Shown: positions 1-14,200 of the stretch, piece by piece
Layout of the letters: each line of letters begins with the position of its first letter
Numbering within the stretch: position 1 is the stretch's first letter
DNA from: Apostichopus japonicus
Lineage: Eukaryota > Echinodermata > Holothuroidea > Aspidochirotida > Stichopodidae
Reading direction: 5' to 3'
NCBI RefSeq assembly: GCF_037975245.1
Contig: NC_092561.1
Location: 15,879,001-15,943,000, forward strand
Length of the DNA stretch: 64,000 bases
Notes under the pieces: generated by a model
Told to the model about the DNA's origin: nothing
Database searches by the model: none
The model's input: the letters and a program-made list of their open reading frames with translations, nothing else
Made by a program: the position numbers and the translations under genes

Positions 1-2418
1 GACATGTAAGTTCTGTACCCCACAAGCTACACTTGTACTCATATAATCTTAAGTCCTACAATGCGAATAAAAATTTTACTGTACAGAATACCACGGTCAA
101 TCAATGAATTCATATCAAGGAATATCCATTGTTTGCTAGGTAGAAGGATTTAGTTCTTGTTAAGTTCTTGAGAGACAAATTTTAATTTAAATGTCTGTAC
201 CCCACAAGGTATCCTGGTACTCATACCACATTACCAGAATACAGTATCAATAGGTGAATTTTCATATTCCAGTATAAAACCAAGGTCAAAGTTATTGTTG
301 GCTTCTAATAGCAATGAAGGCATCTACTTTAGGCTGCCACTTAGATGCATTAAGGTATATTTATATCACATCAAAGTTCTGTACCCCACAAGCTACACTG
401 GTACTCATATAATCTTAAGTCCTATGATGCAAATTATCAATTTACTATACAGATATCCATGGTAAATTCTTTGAATTCATATTGAAGGATTTCCATTGTT
501 TGTTAGGTAGAAGGATTTAGTTCTTGTTAAGTTCTTGAGAGACAAATTGTAATTTAACTGTCTGTACCCCACAAGGTATCCTGGCACTCATACCACATGA
601 CCAGAGTACAGTATCAACAAGTTAATATTTATTATCGGTATATAAAGCACTGTCAAAGTTATTGTTGGCTACTCATAGTACTGAAGGCATCTACTCAAGG
701 CTGCCTGTATAGATGCATTAAGGTATATTTTTGGCTAGGTAGAAGCATTTAGCTCTTGTTAAGTTCTTAAGAGACAAATTTTAATTTAATAAAATTGTCT
801 GTACCCCACAAGGTGTCCTGGCACTCATACAACATGACCAGAATACAGCATCAATAGGTGAATTTTCATATTCCAGTATAAAACCAGGGTCAAAGTTATT
901 GTTTTGCTTCTAATAGCAATGGAGGCATCTTCTCTAGCTGCCACTTAGATGCATTAAGGTGTATTTTTATCACATTTAAGTTTTGTACCCCACAAGCTAC
1001 ACTGGTACTCATATAATATTAGGTCCTACAATGCGAATGATAAGTATTTTTCTGTATGGACTATCGCTGTCAATGAGATGCATTTATATTGAAGAATTTT
1101 CATTGTTTGCTAGGTAGATGGATTTAGTTCTTTTAGGTTCTTGAGAGACAAATTGTAATTGAACTGTCTGTACCCCACAAGGTATCCTGGCACTCATACC
1201 ACATGACCAGAGTACAGTACGACAAATTGTAATTTAACTGTCTGTACCCCACAAGGTATCCTGGCACTCATACAACATGACCAGAGTACAGTATCAACAA
1301 GTTAATATTTATTATCCAGCATATAAAGCACTGTAAAAAATATTGTTGGCTACTCATAGCAATGAAGGCATCTACTTTAGGCTGCCATTTAGATGCATTA
1401 AGGTATATTTATATCACATCAAAGTTCTGTACCCCACAAGCTACACTGGTACTCATATAATCTTAAGTCCTATGATGCAAATTATCAATTTACTATACAG
1501 ATATCCATGGTAAACTCTTTGAATTCATATTGAAGGATTTCCATTGTTTGTTAGGTAGAAGGATTTAGTTCTTGTTAAGTTCTTGAGAGACAAATTGTAA
1601 TTTAACTTGTCTGTACCCCACAAGGTATCCTGGCACTCATACCACATGACCAGAGTACAGTATCAACAAGTTAATATTTATTATCCAGTATATAAAGCAC
1701 TGTAAAATATATTGTTGGCTACTCATAGCAATGAAGGCATCTACTTTAGGCTGCCATTTAGATGCATTAAGGTATGTTTATATGACATGTAAGTTCTGTA
1801 CCCCACAAGCTACACTTGTACTCATATAATCTTAAGTCCTACAATGCGAATAAAAATTTTACTGTACAGAATACCACGGTCAATCAATGAATTCATATCA
1901 AGGAATATCCATTGTTTGCTAGGTAGAAGGATTTAGTTCTTGTTAAGTTCTTGAGAGACAAATTTTAATTTAAATGTCTGTACCCCACAAGGTATCCTGG
2001 TACTCATACCACATTACCAGAATACAGTATCAATAGGTGAATTTTCATATTCCAGTATAAAACCAAGGTCAAAGTTATTGTTGGCTTCTAATAGCAATGA
2101 AGGCATCTACTTTAGGCTGCCACTTAGATGCATTAAGGTGTATTTATATCACATCAAAGTTCTGTACCCCACAAGCTACACTGGTACTCATATAATCTTA
2201 AGTCCTATGATGCAAATTATCAATTTACTATACAGATATCCATGGTAAATTCTTTGAATTCATATTGAAGGATTTCCATTGTTTGTTAGGTAGAAGGATT
2301 TAGTTCTTGTTAAGTTCTTGAGAGACAAATTGTAATTTAACTGTCTGTACCCCACAAGGTATCCTGGCACTCATACCACATGACCAGAGTACAGTATCAA
2401 CAAGTTAATATTTATTAT

Positions 2419-3173
2419 TTACTTCGTTCCCCACTTACCTGTCTCCCCACAACCTATGCACCGCATTCTACCGTGTCTAGAATGCCCTGGTAATCTTTTA
2501 ACACTGTACACCCTCACTGGCCCAAATGGCCTTCCTTCATTTTTCTACCCACAAAGTGTCTCAATGTGTTTTTCGGAGTTAGAAAAATTTTCGCGAAATT
2601 CGCCCGGATTAACACTCTCGCCCATGCGTTCGTTTTTTCTTACGTAACGTTTTTAGGGTAACAGGTAGTAGCTCTGCGAGACTACTTCGTTCGTTGCCTA
2701 TACCGCCTTGTTTACGCGGATAGGCATATATTTTCGTATGTACATGTTTCAGCTTTTCTTACTTTAAAAGATAATATGTTTTGCTTGTTTCATGTACCTT
2801 CGTTACTTCTTACGCCTTTGTGTGGGTTTTCCCCTTGTAGCGTAATTTGTAGCGTTGCCTATACCGCCTTGTTTACGCGGATAGGCATGTTTTTCCGTAT
2901 GTACATGGGTTTCAGCTTTTCTTACTTAGCATAAGATGTTTTGCTTTCATGTACTTCGTTAATTTTTACGCTTTCAGTGTGGGTTTTCACTTTTGTAGCG
3001 TAGTTGTTGCCACGTTCCGATATCTCCTAACTAGTCGAGATAGTCGGCTCGTTTCGTTGTTTTTCATGTTAAGACGGGAGTATCCTTGATTTCATACATT
3101 GTTGTATATTTTCATGTTTCCTCCAGTTGTTGCTACGTGCGCGCCCTGAGTCTCATGACTTTAAGTTTTATAA
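2419..3173. mobile_element. Unclassified 755-bp insertion with bulged hairpins
   Basis: This block is unrelated to the satellite and visibly richer in CpG (for example ttcgcgaaattcgcccgg). It interrupts half A between atatttattat and ctgtatataaagc. Comparison with the uninterrupted duplicate at 627-645 gives a net gain of 758 bp, which fits a 755-bp element plus a 3-bp target duplication TAT (2416-2418 and 3174-3176). The ends read ttacttcg and ttttataa. There are no convincing terminal inverted repeats, no TG...CA LTR ends, no poly(A) tail and no protein domain; the 63-codon ORF at 2456-2647 looks like chance. Internally it has a 161-bp repeat carrying bulged hairpins. It could be a non-autonomous DNA element, a fragment of a larger element, or a structured RNA-derived insertion. 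I cannot assign a family. Confidence 0.7.
2667..3047. repeat. 161-bp internal repeat with four single-base-bulged hairpins
   Basis: A unit beginning gttgcctataccgcc occurs at 2693 and 2854 (period 161 bp) and continues through cgtatgtacatg, cagcttttcttactt and gtgtgggtttt. Each unit opens with a hairpin: stems at 2695-2726 and 2856-2887, 11 bp, one bulged A on the 5' side and a 9-nt loop. A third hairpin at 3017-3047 has a 10-bp stem, one bulged G on the 3' side and a 10-nt loop. It starts exactly 161 bp after the second but has a different stem sequence. A fourth, at 2667-2686, has an 8-bp stem with one bulged A and loop tgc. The pairing was checked by hand, base by base. Confidence 0.75.
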
Positions 3174-5499
3174 TATCTGTATATAAAGCACTGTCAAAGT
3201 TATTGTTGGCTACTCATAGCAATGAAGGCATCTACTCAAGGCTGCCTGTATAGATGCATTAAGGTATATTTTTGGCTAGGTAGAAGCATTTAGCTCTTGT
3301 TAAGTTCTTGAGAGACAAATTTTAATTTAATAAAATTGTCTGTACCCCACAAGGTGTCCTGGCACTCATACAACATGACCAGAATACAGCATCAATAGGT
3401 GAATTTTCATATTCCAGTATAAAACCAGGGTCAAAGTTATTGTTTTGCTTCTAATAGCAATGGAGGCATCTTCTCTAGCTGCCACTTAGATGCATTAAGG
3501 TGTATTTTTATCACATTTAAGTTTTGTACCCCACAAGCTACACTGGTACTCATATAATATTAGGTCCTACAATGCGAATAATAAGTATTTTTTTGTGTAT
3601 AGATTATCGCTGTCAATTAGATGAATTTATATTGAAGAATTTTCATTGTTTGCTACGTACAGTAGATGGCTTTAGTTCTTATTAAGTTCTTGAGAGACAA
3701 ATTGTAATTTGACTGTCTGTACCCCACAAGGTATCCTGGCACTCATATCACGTGACCAGAGTACAGTATGACAAATTGTAATTTAACTGTCTGTACCCCA
3801 CAAGGTATCCTGGCACTCATACAACATGACCAGAATACAACATCAATAGGTGAATTTTCATATTCCAGTATAAAACCAGGGTCAAAGTTATTGTTTGGCT
3901 TCTAATAGCAATGGAGGCATCTACTCTAGCTGCCACTTAGATGTATTGATATCACATTTAAGTTCTGTACCCCACAAGCTACACTGATACTAATATAATA
4001 TTAGGTCCTACAATGCGAATGATAAGTATTTTTCTGTATAGATTATCGCTGTGAATGAGATGAATTTATATTGAAGAATTTTCATTGTTTGCTAGGTAGA
4101 TGGATTTAGTTCTTATTAAGTTCTTGAGAGACAAATTGTAATTTAACTGTCTGTACCCCACAAGGTATCCTGGCACTCATACCACATGACCAGAGTATAG
4201 TATCAACAAGTTAATATTTATTATCCAGTATATTAAGCACTGTAAAAAATATTGTTGGCTACTCATAGCAATGAAGGCATCTACATAAGGCTTCCACTTA
4301 GACGCATTAAGGTATATTTATATCACATTAAAGTTCTGTACCCCACAAGCTACACTTGTACTCATATAATCTTAAGTCCTACAATGCGAATAAAAATTTT
4401 ACTGTACAGATAACCGCGGTCAATCGGTGAATTCATATCAAGGAATATCCATTGTTTGCTAGGTAGAAGGATTTAGTTCTTGTTAAGTTCTTGAGAGACA
4501 AATTTTAATTTAAATGTCTGTACCCCACAAGGTATCCTGGTACTCATACCACATTACCAGAACACAGTATCAATAGGTGAATTTTCATATTCCAGTATAA
4601 AACCAAGGTCAAAGTTATTGTTGGCTTCTAATAGCAATGAAGGCATCTAATTTAGGCTGCCACTTAGATGCATTAAGGTGTATTTATATCACATTTAAGT
4701 TCTGTACCCCACAAGCTACACTGGTACTCATATAATATTAGGTCCTACAATGCGAATAATAAGTATTTTTTTGTGAATAGATTATCGCTGTCAATTAGAT
4801 GAATTTATATTGAAGAATTTTCATTGTTTGTTACGTACAGTAGATGGCTTTAGTTCTTATTAAGTTCTTGAGAGACAAATTGTAATTTAACTGTCTGTAC
4901 CCCACAAGGTATCCTGGCACTCATACCACATGACCAGAGTACAGTACGACAAATTGTAATTTAACTGTCTGTACCCCACAAGGTATCCTGGCACTCATAC
5001 AACATGACCAGAATACAACATCAATAGGTGAATTTTCATATTCCAGTATAAAACCAGGGTCAAAGTTATTGTTTGGCTTCTAATAGCAATGGAGGCATCT
5101 ACTCTAGCTGTCACTTAGATGCATTAAGGTATATTTATATCACATTTAAGTTCTGTACCCCACAAGCTAAACTGGTACTCATATAATATTAGGTCCTACA
5201 ATGCGAATGATAAGTTTTATTCTGTATAGATTATTGCTGTCAATTAGATGAATTTATATTGAAGTTTTCATTGTTTGCTAGGTAGATGGATTTAGTTCTA
5301 ATCAAGTTCTTGAGAGACATATTGTAATTGTAATTTAACTGTCTGTACCCCACAAGGTATCCTGGCACTCATACCACATGACCAGAATACAGCATCAATA
5401 GGTGAATTTTCATTATCCTGTATATATTCACTGTCAAAGTTATTGTAGGCTACTCATAGCAATGAAGGCATCTACTTAAGGCTTCCACTTAGATGCATT

Positions 5500-7690
5500 A
5501 AGGTATATTTATATCACATTAAAGTTCTGTACCCCACAAGCTACACTTGTACTCATATAATCTTAAGTCCTACAATGCGAATAAAAATTTTACTGTACAG
5601 ATAACCGCGGTCAATCGGTGAATTCATATCAAGGAATATCCATTGTTTGCTAGGTAGAAGGATTTAGTTCTTGTTAAGTTCTTGAGAGACAAATTTTAAT
5701 TTAAATGTCTGTACCCCACAAGGTATCCTGGTACTCATACCACATTACCAGAACACAGTATCAATAGGTGAATTTTCATATTCCAGTATAAAACCAAGGT
5801 CAAAGTTATTGTTGGCTTCTAATAGCAATGAAGGCATCTAATTTAGGCTGCCACTTAGATGCATTAAGGTGTATTTATATCACATTTAAGTTCTGTACCC
5901 CACAAGCTACACTGGTACTCATATAATATTAGGTCCTACAATGCGAATAATAAGTATTTTTTTGTGAATAGATTATCGCTGTCAATTAGATGAATTTATA
6001 TTGAAGAATTTTCATTGTTTGTTACGTACAGTAGATGGCTTTAGTTCTTATTAAGTTCTTGAGAGACAAATTGTAATTTAACTGTCTGTACCCCACAAGG
6101 TATCCTGGCACTCATACCACATGACCAGAGTACAGTACGACAAATTGTAATTTAACTGTCTGTACCCCACAAGGTATCCTGGCACTCATACAACATGACC
6201 AGAGTACAAAATCAACAAGTTAATATTTATTATCCAGTATATCAAGCACTGTAAAAAATATTGTTTGCTACTCATAGCAATGAAGGCATCTACTTTAGGC
6301 TGCCATTTAGTTGCATTGTTTTTAAGGTATATTTATATGAAATTTAAGTTTTGTACCCCACAAGCTACACTGGTACTCATATAATGTTAGGTCCTACAAT
6401 GCGAATGATAAGTTTTATTCTGTACAGATTATCGCTGTCAATTAGATATATTTATATTGAAGAGTTTGCATTGTTTGCTAGGTAGATGGATTTATTTCTA
6501 ATTAAGTTCTTGAGAGACATATTGTAATTGTAATTTAACTGTCTGTACCCCACAAGGTATCCTGGCACTCATACCACATGACCAGAATACAGCATCAATA
6601 GGTGAATTTTCATTATCCTGTATATAAAGCACTGTCAAAGTTATTGTTGGCTACTCATAGCAATGAAGGCATCTACTTACGGCTGCCATTTAGTTGCATT
6701 GTTTTTAAGGTATATTTATATGACTTTTAAGTTTTGTATCCCACAAGCTACACTGGTACTCATATAATGTTAGGTCCTACAATGCGAATGATAAGTATTT
6801 TTTTGTATAGATTATCGCTGTCAATTAGATGAATTTATATTGAAGAATTTTCATTGTTTGCTAGGTAGATGGATTTAGTTCTTATTAAGTTCTTGAGAGA
6901 CATATTGTAATTTAATTTCAATGTCTGTACCCCACAAGGTATCCTGGCACTCATACAACATGACCAGAGTACAGTATCAACAGGTTAATATTTATTATCC
7001 AGTATATCAAGCACTGTAAAAAATATTGTGGGCTACTCATAGCAATGAAGGCATCTACTTTAGGCTGCCATTAGTTGTATTGTTTTTAAGGTATATTTAT
7101 ATGACATTTAAGTTTTGTACCCCACAAGCTACACTGGTACTCATATAATGTTAGGTCCTACAATGCGAATGATAAGTTTTATTCTGTACAGATTATCGCT
7201 GTCAATTAAATATATTTATATTGAAGAGTTTGCATTGTTTGCTAGGTAGATGGATTTATTTCTAATTAAGTTCTTGAGAGACATATTGTAATTGTAATTT
7301 AACTGTCTGTACCCCACAAGGTATCCTGGCACTCATACCACATGACCAGAATACAGCATCAGTAGGTGAATTTTCATTATCCTGTATATAAAGCACTGCC
7401 AAAACTATTGTTGGCTACTCATAGCAATGAAGGCATCTACTTAAGGCTGCCATTTAGTTGCATTGTTTTTAAGGTATATTTATATCACATTTAAGTTTTG
7501 TATCCCACAAGCTACACTGGTACTCATATAATGTTAGGTCCTACAATGCGAGTGATAAGTATTTTTTTGTATAGATTATCGCTGTCAATTAGATGAATTT
7601 ATATTGAAGAATTTTCATTGTTTGCTAGGTAGATGGATTTAGTTCTTACTAAGTTCTTGAGAGACATATTGTAATTTAATTTCAATGTCT
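5500..7690 (+). repeat. Satellite block duplicated at about 16,500-18,690 (offset 11,004 bp)
   Basis: The order of variant units here recurs about 11.0 kb to the right. Markers are the ccgcgg-containing B half (5580 and 16583), the rare ttacggctgcc variant (6677 and 17681) and the shortened cattagttgtattg variant. The interval between the two copies is largely filled by the 3.13-kb higher-order repeat, which suggests that the latter expanded inside an older block. Limits are approximate. Confidence 0.75.
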
Positions 7691-8289
7691 GTACCCCACA
7701 AGGTATCCTGGTACTCATACCACATTACCAGAATACAGTATCAATAGGTGAATTTTCATATTCCAGTATAAAACCAAGGTCAAAGTTATTGTTGGCTTCT
7801 AATAGCAATTTTCAAAGGCATCTACTTTAGGCTGCCACTTAGATGCATTAAGGTGTATTTATATCACATTTAAGTTCTGTACCCCACAAGCTACACTGGT
7901 ACTCATATAATATTAGGTCCTACAATGCGAATAATAAGTATTTTTTTGTGTATAGATTATCGCTGTCAATTAGATGAATTTATATTGAAGAATTTTCATT
8001 GTTTGCTACGTACAGTAGATGGCTTTAGTTCTTATTAAGTTCTTGAGAGACAAATTGTAATTTAACTGTCTGTACCCCACAAGGTATCCTGGCACTCATA
8101 CCACATGAACAGAGTACAGTACTACAAATTGTAATTTAACTGTCTGTACCCCACAAGGTATCCTGGCACTCATACCACATGACCAGAATACAGCATCAAT
8201 AGGTGAATTTTCATTATCCTGTATATAAAGCACTGTCAAAGTTATTGTAGGCTACTCATAGCAATGAAGGCATCTACTTAAGGCTTCCA

Positions 8290-11200
8290 CTTAGATGCAT
8301 TAAGGTATATTTATATCACATTAAAGTTCTGTACCCCACAAGCTACACTTGTACTCATATAATCTTAAGTCCTACAATGCGAATAAAAATTTTACTGTAC
8401 AGATAACCGCGGTCAATCGGTGAATTCATATCAAGGAATATCCATTGTTTGCTAGGTAGAAGGATTTAGTTCTTGTTAAGTTCTTGAGAGACAAATTTTA
8501 ATTTAAATGTCTGTACCCCACAAGGTATCCTGGTACTCATACCACATTACCAGAACACAGTATCAATAGGTGAATTTTCATATTCCAGTATAAAACCAAG
8601 GTCAAAGTTATTGTTGGCTTCTAATAGCAATGAAGGCATCTAATTTAGGCTGCCACTTAGATGCATTAAGGTGTATTTATATCACATTTAAGTTCTGTAC
8701 CCCACAAGCTACACTGGTACTCATATAATATTAGGTCCTACAATGCGAATAATAAGTATTTTTTTGTGAATAGATTATCGCTGTCAATTAGATGAATTTA
8801 TATTGAAGAATTTTCATTGTTTGTTACGTACAGTAGATGGCTTTAGTTCTTATTAAGTTCTTGAGAGACAAATTGTAATTTAACTGTCTGTACCCCACAA
8901 GGTATCCTGGCACTCATACCACATGACCAGAGTACAGTACGACAAATTGTAATTTAACTGTCTGTACCCCACAAGGTATCCTGGCACTCATACAACATGA
9001 CCAGAATACAACATCAATAGGTGAATTTTCATATTCCAGTATAAAACCAGGGTCAAAGTTATTGTTTGGCTTCTAATAGCAATGGAGGCATCTACTCTAG
9101 CTGTCACTTAGATGCATTAAGGTATATTTATATCACATTTAAGTTCTGTACCCCACAAGCTACACTGGTACTCATATAATATTAGGTCCTACAATGCGAA
9201 TGATAAGTTTTATTCGTATAGATTATTGCTGTCAATTAGATGAATTTATATTGAAGTTTTCATTGTTTGCTAGGTAGATGGATTTAGTTCTAATCAAGTT
9301 CTTGAGAGACATATTGTAATTGTAATTTAACTGTCTGTACCCCACAAGGTATCCTGGCACTCATACCACATGACCAGAATACAGCATCAATAAGTGAATT
9401 TTCATTATCCTGTATATAAAGCACTGTCAAAGTTATTGTAGGCTACTCATAGCAATGAAGGCATCTACTTAAGGCTTCCACTTAGATGCATTAAGGTATA
9501 TTTATATCACATTTAAGTTCTGTACCCCACAAGCTACACTTGTACTCATATAATCTTAAGTCCTACAATGCGAATAAAAATTTTACTGTACAGATAACCG
9601 CGGTCAATCGGTGAATTCATATCAAGGAATATCCATTGTTTGCTAGGTAGAAGGATTTAGTTCTTGTTAAGCTCTTGAGAGACAAATTTTAATTTAAATG
9701 TCTGTACCCCACAAGGTATCCTGGTACTCATACCACATTACCAGAATACAGTATCAATAGGTGAATTTTCATATTCCAGTATAAAACCAAGGTCAAAGTT
9801 ATTGTTGGCTTCTAATAGCAATGTTCAAAGGCGTCTACTTTAGGCTGCCACTTAGATGCATTAAGGTGTATTTATATCACATTTAAGTTCTGTACCCCAC
9901 AAGCTACACTGGTACTCATATAATATTAGGTCCTACAATGCGAATAATAAGTATTTTTTTGTGTATAGATTATCGCTGTCAATTAGATGAATTTATATTG
10001 AAGAATTTTCATTGTTTGCTACGTACAGTAGATGGCTTTAGTTCTTATTAAGTTCTTGAGAGACAAATTGTAATTTAACTGTCTGTACCCCACAAGGTAT
10101 CCTGGCACTCATACCACATGACCAGAGTATAGTATCAACAAGTTAATATTTATTATCCAGTATATTAAGCACTGTAAAAAATATTGTTGGCTACTCATAG
10201 CAATGAAGGCATCTACTTAAGGCTTCCACTTAGATGCATTAAGGTATATTTATATCACATTAAAGTTCTGTACCCCACAAGCTACACTTGTACTCATATA
10301 ATCTTAAGTCCTACAATGCGAATAAAAATTTTACTGTACAGATAACCGCGGTCAATCGGTGAATTCATATCAAGGAATATCCATTGTTTGCTAGGTAGAA
10401 GGATTTAGTTCTTGTTAAGTTCTTGAGAGACAAATTTTAATTTAAATGTCTGTACCCCACAAGGTATCCTGGTACTCATACCACATTACCAGAACACAGT
10501 ATCAATAGGTGAATTTTCATATTCCAGTATAAAACCAAGGTCAAAGTTATTGTTGGCTTCTAATAGCAATGAAGGCATCTAATTTAGGCTGCCACTTAGA
10601 TGCATTAAGGTGTATTTATATCACATTTAAGTTCTGTACCCCACAAGCTACACTGGTACTCATATAATATTAGGTCCTACAATGCGAATAATAAGTATTT
10701 TTTTGTGAATAGATTATCGCTGTCAATTAGATGAATTTATATTGAAGAATTTTCATTGTTTGTTACGTACAGTAGATGGCTTTAGTTCTTATTAAGTTCT
10801 TGAGAGACAAATTGTAATTTAACTGTCTGTACCCCACAAGGTATCCTGGCACTCATACCACATGACCAGAGTACAGTACGACAAATTGTAATTTAACTGT
10901 CTGTACCCCACAAGGTATCCTGGCACTCATACAACATGACCAGAATACAACATCAATAGGTGAATTTTCATATTCCAGTATAAAACCAGGGTCAAAGTTA
11001 TTGTTTGGCTTCTAATAGCAATGGAGGCATCTACTCTAGCTGTCACTTAGATGCATTAAGGTATATTTATATCACATTTAAGTTCTGTACCCCACAAGCT
11101 ACACTGGTACTCATATAATATTAGGTCCTACAATGCGAATGATAAGTTTTATTCTGTATAGATTATTGCTGTCAATTAGATGAATTTATATTGAAGTTTT

Positions 11201-14200
11201 CATTGTTTGCTAGGTAGATGGATTTAGTTCTAATCAAGTTCTTGAGAGACATATTGTAATTGTAATTTAACTGTCTGTACCCCACAAGGTATCCTGGCAC
11301 TCATACCACATGACCAGAATACAGCATCAATAGGTGAATTTTCATTATCCTGTATATAAAGCACTGTCAAAGTTATTGTAGGCTACTCATAGCAATGAAG
11401 GCATCTACTTAAGGCTTCCACTTAGATGCATTAAGGTATATTTATATCACATTAAAGTTCTGTACCCCACAAGCTACACTTGTACTCATATAATCTTAAG
11501 TCCTACAATGCGAATAAAAATTTTACTGTACAGATAACCGCGGTCAATCGGTGAATTCATATCAAGGAATATCCATTGTTTGCTAGGTAGAAGGATTTAG
11601 TTCTTGTTAAGTTCTTGAGAGACAAATTTTAATTTAAATGTCTGTACCCCACAAGGTATCCTGGTACTCATACCACATTACCAGAACACAGTATCAATAG
11701 GTGAATTTTCATATTCCAGTATAAAACCAAGGTCAAAGTTATTGTTGGCTTCTAATAGCAATGAAGGCATCTAATTTAGGCTGCCACTTAGATGCATTAA
11801 GGTGTATTTATATCACATTTAAGTTCTGTACCCCACAAGCTACACTGGTACTCATATAATATTAGGTCCTACAATGCGAATAATAAGTATTTTTTTGTGA
11901 ATAGATTATCGCTGTCAATTAGATGAATTTATATTGAAGAATTTTCATTGTTTGTTACGTACAGTAGATGGCTTTAGTTCTTATTAAGTTCTTGAGAGAC
12001 AAATTGTAATTTAACTGTCTGTACCCCACAAGGTATCCTGGCACTCATACCACATGACCAGAGTACAGTACGACAAATTGTAATTTAACTGTCTGTACCC
12101 CACAAGGTATCCTGGCACTCATACAACATGACCAGAATACAACATCAATAGGTGAATTTTCATATTCCAGTATAAAACCAGGGTCAAAGTTATTGTTTGG
12201 CTTCTAATAGCAATGGAGGCATCTACTCTAGCTGTCACTTAGATGCATTAAGGTATATTTATATCACATTTAAGTTCTGTACCCCACAAGCTACACTGGT
12301 ACTCATATAATATTAGGTCCTACAATGCGAATGATAAGTTTTATTCGTATAGATTATTGCTGTCAATTAGATGAATTTATATTGAAGTTTTCATTGTTTG
12401 CTAGGTAGATGGATTTAGTTCTAATCAAGTTCTTGAGAGACATATTGTAATTGTAATTTAACTGTCTGTACCCCACAAGGTATCCTGGCACTCATACCAC
12501 ATGACCAGAATACAGCATCAATAAGTGAATTTTCATTATCCTGTATATAAAGCACTGTCAAAGTTATTGTAGGCTACTCATAGCAATGAAGGCATCTACT
12601 TAAGGCTTCCACTTAGATGCATTAAGGTATATTTATATCACATTTAAGTTCTGTACCCCACAAGCTACACTTGTACTCATATAATCTTAAGTCCTACAAT
12701 GCGAATAAAAATTTTACTGTACAGATAACCGCGGTCAATCGGTGAATTCATATCAAGGAATATCCATTGTTTGCTAGGTAGAAGGATTTAGTTCTTGTTA
12801 AGCTCTTGAGAGACAAATTTTAATTTAAATGTCTGTACCCCACAAGGTATCCTGGTACTCATACCACATTACCAGAATACAGTATCAATAGGTGAATTTT
12901 CATATTCCAGTATAAAACCAAGGTCAAAGTTATTGTTGGCTTCTAATAGCAATGTTCAAAGGCGTCTACTTTAGGCTGCCACTTAGATGCATTAAGGTGT
13001 ATTTATATCACATTTAAGTTCTGTACCCCACAAGCTACACTGGTACTCATATAATATTAGGTCCTACAATGCGAATAATAAGTATTTTTTTGTGTATAGA
13101 TTATCGCTGTCAATTAGATGAATTTATATTGAAGAATTTTCATTGTTTGCTACGTACAGTAGATGGCTTTAGTTCTTATTAAGTTCTTGAGAGACAAATT
13201 GTAATTTAACTGTCTGTACCCCACAAGGTATCCTGGCACTCATACCACATGACCAGAGTATAGTATCAACAAGTTAATATTTATTATCCAGTATATTAAG
13301 CACTGTAAAAAATATTGTTGGCTACTCATAGCAATGAAGGCATCTACTTAAGGCTTCCACTTAGATGCATTAAGGTATATTTATATCACATTAAAGTTCT
13401 GTACCCCACAAGCTACACTTGTACTCATATAATCTTAAGTCCTACAATGCGAATAAAAATTTTACTGTACAGATAACCGCGGTCAATCGGTGAATTCATA
13501 TCAAGGAATATCCATTGTTTGCTAGGTAGAAGGATTTAGTTCTTGTTAAGTTCTTGAGAGACAAATTTTAATTTAAATGTCTGTACCCCACAAGGTATCC
13601 TGGTACTCATACCACATTACCAGAACACAGTATCAATAGGTGAATTTTCATATTCCAGTATAAAACCAAGGTCAAAGTTATTGTTGGCTTCTAATAGCAA
13701 TGAAGGCATCTAATTTAGGCTGCCACTTAGATGCATTAAGGTGTATTTATATCACATTTAAGTTCTGTACCCCACAAGCTACACTGGTACTCATATAATA
13801 TTAGGTCCTACAATGCGAATAATAAGTATTTTTTTGTGAATAGATTATCGCTGTCAATTAGATGAATTTATATTGAAGAATTTTCATTGTTTGTTACGTA
13901 CAGTAGATGGCTTTAGTTCTTATTAAGTTCTTGAGAGACAAATTGTAATTTAACTGTCTGTACCCCACAAGGTATCCTGGCACTCATACCACATGACCAG
14001 AGTACAGTACGACAAATTGTAATTTAACTGTCTGTACCCCACAAGGTATCCTGGCACTCATACAACATGACCAGAATACAACATCAATAGGTGAATTTTC
14101 ATATTCCAGTATAAAACCAGGGTCAAAGTTATTGTTTGGCTTCTAATAGCAATGGAGGCATCTACTCTAGCTGTCACTTAGATGCATTAAGGTATATTTA

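Larger units (their letters stand above)
1..3640 (+). repeat. Tandem duplication, offset about 1,783 bp, second copy interrupted by the insert
   Basis: The window start recurs almost exactly at 1783, so 1-635 matches 1783-2418. The match resumes after the inserted element, where 636 onward matches 3177 onward. Shared peculiarities include a divergent A tail (ctcaaggctgcctgtatag) followed by a shortened B part (tttttggctaggtag) near 740 and 3270. The duplication therefore supplies an empty site (around 627-645) for the element at 2419-3173. The right limit of similarity is approximate. Confidence 0.85.

Noticed and set aside
2456-2647. 63-codon ORF within the 755-bp insert
   Set aside because: Short, with no domain, and confined to the non-repeated part of the insert; no supporting signal.
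2419-3173. Solo LTR or MITE at the 755-bp insert
   Set aside because: The ends lack TG...CA and show no terminal inverted repeat beyond three bases. The 3-bp target duplication alone does not define a family.
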